NCBI RefSeq assembly: GCF_900100365.1
Contig: NZ_FNKU01000001.1
Location: 4,963,501 to 5,027,500 of the forward strand
Source: Pseudomonas cannabina
GTDB taxonomy: Bacteria; Pseudomonadota; Gammaproteobacteria; Pseudomonadales; Pseudomonadaceae
Length of the DNA: 64,000 nucleotides
Direction of reading: 5' to 3'
A model generated the notes under the pieces. That model searched no databases and was not told where the DNA came from. It was given only the letters and a program-made list of their open reading frames with translations. Positions 57,750-64,000 of this stretch are shown piece after piece; position 1 is the stretch's first letter, and every line of letters begins with the position of its first letter. A program made the position numbers and the translations under genes.

Positions 57750-59129
57750 TCAGCGTTTCGACGTACGCAAGGTGCTTAACGCCATCCAGCCCAGAAACAG
57801 CACGCCCACCACCAGAATCGCCCACAGCCCCATGCGTTTGAAGTCAGTGCTCTGCTGCACCGCTGGCGGTGTCGCCGTCATGTCGGCGACGGCTGCCGTG
57901 GCGGGTTGCGCGGTGCCGATCAGGGCAAGCTTTTGCGGGCTGAAATCAGGGATCAGAGTCGCCAGCGACAGGTTCGCCGCCTTGGCCGTCGGATTGCCGA
58001 CCGCCAGTGTGAACGGTCCGTTGCCGCGCGCCAGAAACACCACTTCGGTCGCCGGCACGGCCACGCTCAACTGCGGAGCCTCGCTGCCCAGACCGCCGCC
58101 GCGGTCATCCACCACCAGCTTGAGCTGCTGGACGATCCGCCCGGACAGTTGCAGTTGATCCTGCAAGACATCGCTGTTGTTCTGTGACAGGCGATACAAC
58201 AGGCCGCTGCTGACCGGTTGCCACGGCTGTCTGGCATCGACACGCCCATAAAGAATCGCAGGCGCCAGGCTGTTGGGCTGGGCAATATCGACTTTCACGC
58301 GCCCTATCGGCAAACCTGCCGGTAACTGCCAGACGTATTCGTTGGGGCTTTCGACAGTGCCTTTGACCGGCGGCGACCAGGTCAGTGGCGGTGTCGGGTT
58401 GTCGCTGCCGGCACTCAGCAGATGGGCAGAAATCAGCAGCGGCGCACTGTGCGGCGCGCGCCACAGCAGGCGCAGATAACGCGCACTTTGACCCAGCAGG
58501 CCAACTTCGCGCTGCTCGACCACTTCATCGGCAAACGACAGGCGTGCAACTTGCCCTTCGCCCCAGTCACGCCAGTGCTGCAGGTCGTCGCTGGCCTCGA
58601 TGCTGAAGTGCTGGAAGCCTTCGCGTTCGGTGCTCCAGTCGATAATCAGTTGTTCCAGTGGCGCCTTGATGGCGCTGGTGTCCAGCAGCCAGCCGCGCAG
58701 CACTTCTTCGCCGGCCTCGATGTCGCTCTGCGGCTGGACTTCGATCACGCTGCCGTTGCTCGAGCGTTCGATGCGAATCACCGGCACGGCGTCGCCTGCT
58801 TCCTGAGTGCTGTACAGCGCAAACCATTTGACCTCGACGGGCGCGGGCTCCTGCTCGCGCGCAGGCTCACGCGGCGTGATCGCGTAGGCCTGCGGCTGCC
58901 CCTCGGCGTTGAACACGCGAACGTCACCCAGATCAGCCTGTCGCGCATTCAGTTGCACGGCGAGCGGCAATTCAATGCGATACCACGGCCCCTCGCCGCT
59001 GAGTGTCAGTGGTGTCTGACTGGCAAAATCCGCCGGTTTGTCCTGAGCGCTGGCGCTGATCGCCGCACACAGGGCAAGGCCAAGTACGGCGATTTTCATG
59101 GCAGGATGACTCAAGAACGGCTTCCTCAT
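57750..59129 (-). CDS. DUF3999-domain membrane protein
   Basis: A 459-residue protein with an N-terminal signal peptide (MKIAVLGLALCAAISASA), a long beta-rich periplasmic part, and a C-terminal membrane helix (MGLWAILVVGVLFLGWMAL) followed by a basic tail. It overlaps the upstream DUF2339 gene by four bases (ATGA). The two families often occur as a pair; their task is unknown. Confidence 0.85.
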   Translation of the reverse strand: MRKPFLSHPAMKIAVLGLALCAAISASAQDKPADFASQTPLTLSGEGPWYRIELPLAVQLNARQADLGDVRVFNAEGQPQAYAITPREPAREQEPAPVEVKWFALYSTQEAGDAVPVIRIERSSNGSVIEVQPQSDIEAGEEVLRGWLLDTSAIKAPLEQLIIDWSTEREGFQHFSIEASDDLQHWRDWGEGQVARLSFADEVVEQREVGLLGQSARYLRLLWRAPHSAPLLISAHLLSAGSDNPTPPLTWSPPVKGTVESPNEYVWQLPAGLPIGRVKVDIAQPNSLAPAILYGRVDARQPWQPVSSGLLYRLSQNNSDVLQDQLQLSGRIVQQLKLVVDDRGGGLGSEAPQLSVAVPATEVVFLARGNGPFTLAVGNPTAKAANLSLATLIPDFSPQKLALIGTAQPATAAVADMTATPPAVQQSTDFKRMGLWAILVVGVLFLGWMALSTLRTSKR

Positions 59130-61930
59130 GGAGTGTAGGGCGCGGCAGTCGGGCCGGGCCCTGGGTCTGCGCCAACGTTATGCGCAGGACGTTTCGGCGG
59201 CAAGGGTGCGAAATATCCCACCACCAGTAGCAAAATGCCAACGCCGATGAACGAGACGATGCGCTCCATGCCGCCGCGATTGCTCAGTTCGACGAAGAAC
59301 AGCTTGATCACCACCACCCCGATCAACGCTGCGCCGCCCAGCCACAACTCGCGGTTGGCGCGCACATGGCCGCCGATCATCAAGGCCAGCGCCATCAGCG
59401 TCCAGACGATCGACAACCCGGCCTGAACGCGCATCGACGCCAGCAGATCCTCGCTGGACCACGGTACATCGGCCCAATGATGGGCGGTGCGCATGACCAT
59501 GGCCGTGACCAGTGCGAACAGCGATGCGCCTGCCAGCAACAGAGTGTGATTGCGCTTGTGCGTCAGGTACTTGCGCATCCACAGGCACACGCCGGCCAGC
59601 GCCAGCAAAAGGCCGATTTCCAGCGGGTTGAGCAGCGGCACATAAGGCAGCGGGGCGGCTGCGCCATCGCTGAACAGGTTCGCCAGCCAGAACCACGCCA
59701 GCATCAGGATCGCCAGTGGTGCCGCAGCGCCGACATGATAGGCCTCGGGGCAGGCTCTCACCGGCCACGGCCAGTCACGGCCGGAACTCATCGCCAGCAA
59801 GAACAGGCTCGGCAGGATCGCCCAACCCAGCCAGCGCCAGGCGTTGTAATACTCGGACAATTGCAGCAGGCTGAAACGCAGCTCCAGCGCCAGTACACAG
59901 AGCAACAACAGGCAGCCAGCAGTGTGGGCGACTCGTTTGGCAAGGAGCGATTGCAGTTCCGCCAGATGGCGCAGGGTCAGCAGATGCACGATGAACACCG
60001 CGCTCCAGGCCAGCCAGCCGCCGCTGGCCGCCGGGTTGTCATGCCAGTCGAGCGAGATCAGCAGCAGTGGTGCGCAGACGGGCGTGAGTACGCTGCACAG
60101 TGCGGCCAGGTCTGTCCAGCGCAAACGCCTGGCGAGTGCGGCCCAGAGCGCTACGCTGAGTGCGAGTGCGATCAGCAGCGCTGCGGTCTGGAAGCGCGCT
60201 GACGCGTACAAATCTACAGCGCTGACCAGCGACACCATCCACCAGAGCGCGCCCCAGATGACCAGCACTGCTCTGGCGTGGTTGGGTGCCATCAGCGTCA
60301 TCGCGTTGAATTGGAACACGCACCAGGCGCTGATCAACGCCGCGACAGCCAGAATCATCGGTGTCCAGTAGTCGCTGGCAAAGGCCTGCGTCGAGCTGTC
60401 GCTGATCAGAATGGCGCTGGCCCCCAGTTGCAACAGCAGGCCGAACACCTGAGCCAGTCTGCGTTGCTGACGCAAGCCCAGCCAGAACACCGCTGCGCCT
60501 TCCACCGCCCAGGCACTGGTCGTCCACTGCGAACCGAGGCCTAGCGGGATGGCCAGGGTGGCAAACACCACGCCCAGCGCCAGGCAGGTTTCCATCAGCA
60601 AAACAGTTCGGCCGGGCGCGCGCGTGGTCAGCCAGCGCGCCAGCGCCATGTAGATCAGGCCCAGTGCGAGCGCACTGAATGCGGCGCCAAACTCAAGGTG
60701 CTCGACCAGCGCGTATTGCAGGCCGAAACCGACGATCGGCGTGCCGAACAGCAGCGTGCCGTCGACGTAATCACCTTGGCGCGCCGACCAGCGCAGCATG
60801 GTCTCGCGCGTGTCATCGGCTGGCGCTTCAGTGATCTCCAGTAACTTGCGACGAGCGAACAGCAGGCCGATGGCCAGGTACATCAGGAAAAACAGAATCA
60901 GGAAGGGTTCAGTGCTCCAGAACAACTCGGGCGTATAGGCCCTGAGGCCCCAGGCAAAGCCGATGCCGAACGTGCCGAAGAAACCGATCAGGTTGAGGAT
61001 ACGCCAGGCCTTGAACCAGGCGATGGCAATGATGCCGACGTTGAGCAGGGCAAAATAACTGAACAGCGAAACATGACTGCCTTGCCCGGTGGAGGCCAGA
61101 ATCGGCGCCGCAAACCCGCCGAGTGCACCTGCGCAGGCCAGTGCCAGCGAGTTCTGGGTCAGCGCGAGAATGGCCGAGAACGCAGTGACGGCGACCAGCA
61201 GCGCAAAGCCCAATGCCGGGTCCAGCAGCGCATGCAGTTTCATCGCGGCAAATACCGTCAGGTACAAAACGCCGATGCCGGTGCCTTGCAGCATCAGTGC
61301 GTAAGGCCCGTTGCGCAGCCGCAGCCACCACCCAAGCCCGAGCAACGCCAGCGCACTGGCGGCGACCCCGGCATAGCGTGCTTCAATCGGCACGACCAGG
61401 CCTTCGGTGGCGTAACGCAGCAGAAAAGCCAGCCCGAGAAACAGCACGACCACGCCAACCCGCAGGACCGTATTGCCGCCCAGCAACCAGTCTTTGGCGC
61501 GGGTAATTGCGCTGTCCAGCAGGTTGGGCTGTGGCGGGCGTGATGGCTGACGGGCCGGTATTGCGGGCTCGACTGTCGGTGTGGATTGCGGCGTTTCGTC
61601 AGGCAAGTCCCAGATCAACTCGGGACCTTCGGTGGGTGCGGCGAGAATGATGGCGTCCAGCGGCAACGGCGCGTTGTCCTGAGCAGGCGGTACGCCAGGC
61701 ACTGACTGACCTTCGAGCACATTCAGGCGCTGCTGGAGGATGTCGATGTCTTTGCGGGTAGCGAGCAGCTGTCGCGACTGGTCAGCAGCCTGGTTGCCCA
61801 GCACGCGCATGCGAATGCCCGCCCAGACTGCCCCGCCCATGAGCGCGCCAATCAGCACACCGGTCCACTCGTCGTAACTCAACGAGTAGCCCAGCAACGC
61901 ACCGCCCATCACCAGACAAATCCAGAGCAC
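59126..61930 (-). CDS. DUF2339-domain polytopic membrane protein
   Basis: A 934-residue membrane protein. Two helices at the N-terminus are followed by a short coiled coil (QSRQLLATRKDIDILQQRLN), a Pro-rich linker, then more than 20 hydrophobic helices beginning near residue 155 (VLRVGVVVLFLGLAFLLRYA). This is the DUF2339 layout. It may move or modify a cell-envelope component, but that is a guess from topology. Confidence 0.87.
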   Translation of the reverse strand: MLWICLVMGGALLGYSLSYDEWTGVLIGALMGGAVWAGIRMRVLGNQAADQSRQLLATRKDIDILQQRLNVLEGQSVPGVPPAQDNAPLPLDAIILAAPTEGPELIWDLPDETPQSTPTVEPAIPARQPSRPPQPNLLDSAITRAKDWLLGGNTVLRVGVVVLFLGLAFLLRYATEGLVVPIEARYAGVAASALALLGLGWWLRLRNGPYALMLQGTGIGVLYLTVFAAMKLHALLDPALGFALLVAVTAFSAILALTQNSLALACAGALGGFAAPILASTGQGSHVSLFSYFALLNVGIIAIAWFKAWRILNLIGFFGTFGIGFAWGLRAYTPELFWSTEPFLILFFLMYLAIGLLFARRKLLEITEAPADDTRETMLRWSARQGDYVDGTLLFGTPIVGFGLQYALVEHLEFGAAFSALALGLIYMALARWLTTRAPGRTVLLMETCLALGVVFATLAIPLGLGSQWTTSAWAVEGAAVFWLGLRQQRRLAQVFGLLLQLGASAILISDSSTQAFASDYWTPMILAVAALISAWCVFQFNAMTLMAPNHARAVLVIWGALWWMVSLVSAVDLYASARFQTAALLIALALSVALWAALARRLRWTDLAALCSVLTPVCAPLLLISLDWHDNPAASGGWLAWSAVFIVHLLTLRHLAELQSLLAKRVAHTAGCLLLLCVLALELRFSLLQLSEYYNAWRWLGWAILPSLFLLAMSSGRDWPWPVRACPEAYHVGAAAPLAILMLAWFWLANLFSDGAAAPLPYVPLLNPLEIGLLLALAGVCLWMRKYLTHKRNHTLLLAGASLFALVTAMVMRTAHHWADVPWSSEDLLASMRVQAGLSIVWTLMALALMIGGHVRANRELWLGGAALIGVVVIKLFFVELSNRGGMERIVSFIGVGILLLVVGYFAPLPPKRPAHNVGADPGPGPTAAPYTP

Positions 61931-62075
61931 GCGACGACATCCTTTTCGATGGGTGAAGGTTTATGGTGGGCAGTATATAGAGGCGGGCGGACATCGTTTG
62001 TAATGTTTTATATGGCCCGCAGACATGAGGGTTTTGGCAGGACGAAGACAAGCCCATGAAGCGCTTGTGGCCCCA

Positions 62076-62159
62076 GTGGGAGTGAGCTTGCTCACGAAGA
62101 GGTCAGTACAGCCAATGAAGATTCGCTGATCAATTACTCCGCCTTCGCGAGCAAGACTT
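62076..62159. repeat. Partial REP pair between DUF2339 gene and glgP
   Basis: GTGGGAGTGAGCTTGCTCAC at 62076 faces a shortened partner (CTTCGCGAGCAAGACT) ending at 62159. The second unit has lost its outer part. Confidence 0.7.
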
Positions 62160-62181
62160 GCGTATAACGCTCAGCGCTGGG

Positions 62182-64000
62182 TCAGTCCAGCGCCTTCCAG
62201 ATATCCCCCGCGTATTCACGAATGGTTCGGTCCGAGGAGAACCAGCCCATGCGTGCGGTGTTGAGGACCGCCGAGCGCCACCATTCCTTGGAATCGTGCC
62301 AGCGTTCTTCGACCTTGGCCTGGGCGGCCCAGTACGAATCGAAGTCAGCGCAGACTAGGAAGCGGTCGTACGCCAGCAACTGATCGACCAGCCCGACATA
62401 ACGGTTCGGATCATCCGGCGAGAACACCCCGCCACGAATCGCCTGCAATACGTCGTTCAGGCGTCCCGATGCGGCCACGTCGGCATAGGCGCTGAAGTCG
62501 CCGGCCTGCTTGCGGGCTTCGACCTGTTGCGAGGTCATGCCGAAGATGAACATGTGCTCCAGCCCGACCTGCTCGCTCATTTCCACGTTGGCACCGTCCA
62601 GCGTACCGATGGTCAGCGCGCCATTGAGGCCGAACTTCATGTTGCTGGTGCCCGACGCTTCCAGGCCCGCCGTGGAAATCTGCTCGGAAAGGTCGGCGGC
62701 CGGGATGATGCTCTCCGCCAGGCTGACGTTGTAGTTGGGCATGAACACCACTTTCAGCAAGCCACGCACCGTCGGATCGCTGTTCACGGTCCGCGCGATG
62801 TCGTTGGTCAGCTTGATGATCAGCTTGGCCGAGTGATAACTGGCTGCCGCCTTGCCCGCGAAGATCTTCACGCGCGGTACCCAGTCGGTACCAGGCTCGG
62901 CACGAATGGCCTGATACAGCGCCACGGTGTGAAACAGGTTCAGCAACTGGCGTTTGTATTCGTGGATACGTTTGACCTGAACGTCGAACATCGCTGCCGG
63001 ATTGACTGCAATCCCCAGACGTTCATGAATGATCGCGGCCAGTGCGCGTTTGCTGTGCAAGCGCTGATCAGCCATCTGCTTGCGGAACGAAGACTGTTCG
63101 GCAAACGGTTCAAGCTCTTTGAGACGGGTCTCGGCGTTGTCCAGCACGTCTTCACCCAGCGCCTCGACAAGCATTTCAGTGAGCTTCGGGTTGGCCTGGA
63201 ACAACCAGCGGCGGAAGGTAATGCCGTTGGTCTTGTTGTTGATCCGGTCCGGGTAGATCTTGTGCAGCTCGGCGAACACGGTCTTGCGCATCAGTTGCGT
63301 GTGCAACGCCGAAACGCCGTTGACACTGTGCGAACCGAGAAACGCAAGGTTGCCCATGCGCACGCGACGACCGTTGTCTTCTTCGATCAGCGACACCGCA
63401 CGCAGCACGTTGACGTCGTCGACACCTTTGGCGCGCAACGTATCGATATGTTGCGCGTTGATCAGGTAGATGATCTGCATGTGGCGCGGCAGCATGCGCT
63501 CCATCAGGCCGACCGACCAGGTTTCCAGCGCTTCCGGCAGCAGCGTGTGGTTGGTGTAACCGAGGGTGCCAACGGTGATTTTCCAGGCGGTGTCCCATGG
63601 AATATTGTGGTTGTCGATCAACTGACGCATCAGCTCGGCCACTGCAATCGACGGGTGCGTGTCGTTCATCTGGATCGCCGCGTGCTCGGCCAGATCGGTC
63701 AGCGTCGCGTGCTGGTTCAGGTGGCGACGCAGCAAATCCTGCAGCGATGCCGAAACGAAGAAGTACTCCTGACGCAGGCGCAGCTCTTGTCCGGCCTCGG
63801 TCGCGTCGTTCGGGTAAAGCACACGGGAAATACTTTCTGCACGAACCACTTCGGCAACGGCGCCAAAGTGGTCGCCCGCGTTGAAGCGTTCCAGGTGCAG
63901 GTCTTCTACCGCGCGGGCACGCCAAAGACGCAAGGTGTTGACGCTCTTGCCGCGCCAGCCCACCACGGGGGTGTCGTAAGCAATGGCTCGCACCGTTTCG
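62182..64000 (-). CDS. glgP: Glycogen phosphorylase GlgP, C-terminal part
   Basis: The frame runs off the right edge, so the N-terminus is missing; about 605 residues are visible. The PLP-binding site is EASGTSNMKFGLNGALTIGT, and phosphorylase segments such as AIQMNDTHPSIAVAELMR, NKTNGITFRRWL and VQVKRIHEYKRQLLN are present. It releases glucose 1-phosphate from glycogen or maltodextrins. The C-terminus ends normally in REYAGDIWKALD. Confidence 0.97.
   Translation of the reverse strand, partial: ETVRAIAYDTPVVGWRGKSVNTLRLWRARAVEDLHLERFNAGDHFGAVAEVVRAESISRVLYPNDATEAGQELRLRQEYFFVSASLQDLLRRHLNQHATLTDLAEHAAIQMNDTHPSIAVAELMRQLIDNHNIPWDTAWKITVGTLGYTNHTLLPEALETWSVGLMERMLPRHMQIIYLINAQHIDTLRAKGVDDVNVLRAVSLIEEDNGRRVRMGNLAFLGSHSVNGVSALHTQLMRKTVFAELHKIYPDRINNKTNGITFRRWLFQANPKLTEMLVEALGEDVLDNAETRLKELEPFAEQSSFRKQMADQRLHSKRALAAIIHERLGIAVNPAAMFDVQVKRIHEYKRQLLNLFHTVALYQAIRAEPGTDWVPRVKIFAGKAAASYHSAKLIIKLTNDIARTVNSDPTVRGLLKVVFMPNYNVSLAESIIPAADLSEQISTAGLEASGTSNMKFGLNGALTIGTLDGANVEMSEQVGLEHMFIFGMTSQQVEARKQAGDFSAYADVAASGRLNDVLQAIRGGVFSPDDPNRYVGLVDQLLAYDRFLVCADFDSYWAAQAKVEERWHDSKEWWRSAVLNTARMGWFSSDRTIREYAGDIWKALD

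Overview
The window looks like chromosomal DNA of a fluorescent Pseudomonas, most likely the P. syringae group. The evidence is gene content (gbcA/gbcB, TriABC-like efflux, hut, EpsC, NhaA, Fbp, GlgP), the high GC of the coding DNA, and palindromic repeats of the GTGGGAGCGGACTTGTCCGC type. All product names come from reading the translations; no database search was run.

Layout. 1-7368 (all minus strand): a very long secreted repeat protein that runs off the left edge, an 880-bp gap holding a cluster of DnaA-box-like sequences and a 99-bp MITE, and a multidomain GH18 chitinase gene broken by a frameshift. 7548-10253: divergent gbcA and gbcB for glycine betaine demethylation. 10383-12220: two small genes, one behind a structured leader, then rlmJ. 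12299-15397: a phosphatase autotransporter. 15617-19591: a TauD-like dioxygenase and a sulfonate/taurine-type ABC importer, with repeats inside and after it.

19856-29580 is an accessory island. It holds an IS1182-family element, a second structured leader with its small DUF6124-like gene, a short RHS gene cut by an insertion, and a chain of six mobile elements joined end to end at CTAG sites: IS5-type A, IS5-type B, a second A, IS630, MITE, MITE. After the chain come an orphan RHS tail, a second short RHS gene with an early stop codon, and another MITE.

29670-34965 encodes a TriABC-like RND pump with two adaptor lipoproteins. 35018-36252 holds a small jelly-roll-like protein and a methyltransferase. 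36303-49159 is a sulfur block: MetQNI importer, a flavin monooxygenase with a frameshift, two SfnB-like oxidoreductases, a TcyJLN cystine importer, D-cysteine desulfhydrase and EpsC serine acetyltransferase, interrupted by a two-domain hypothetical gene and a fifth MITE.

49174-64000 is mostly conserved chromosome: ECF sigma/anti-sigma pair, DUF3455 protein, nhaA, hutD-hutC divergent from hutF over a palindromic operator, a lipocalin and a small lipoprotein, fbp, a DUF2339/DUF3999 membrane pair, and glgP cut by the right edge. No tRNA, rRNA or CRISPR array was seen.
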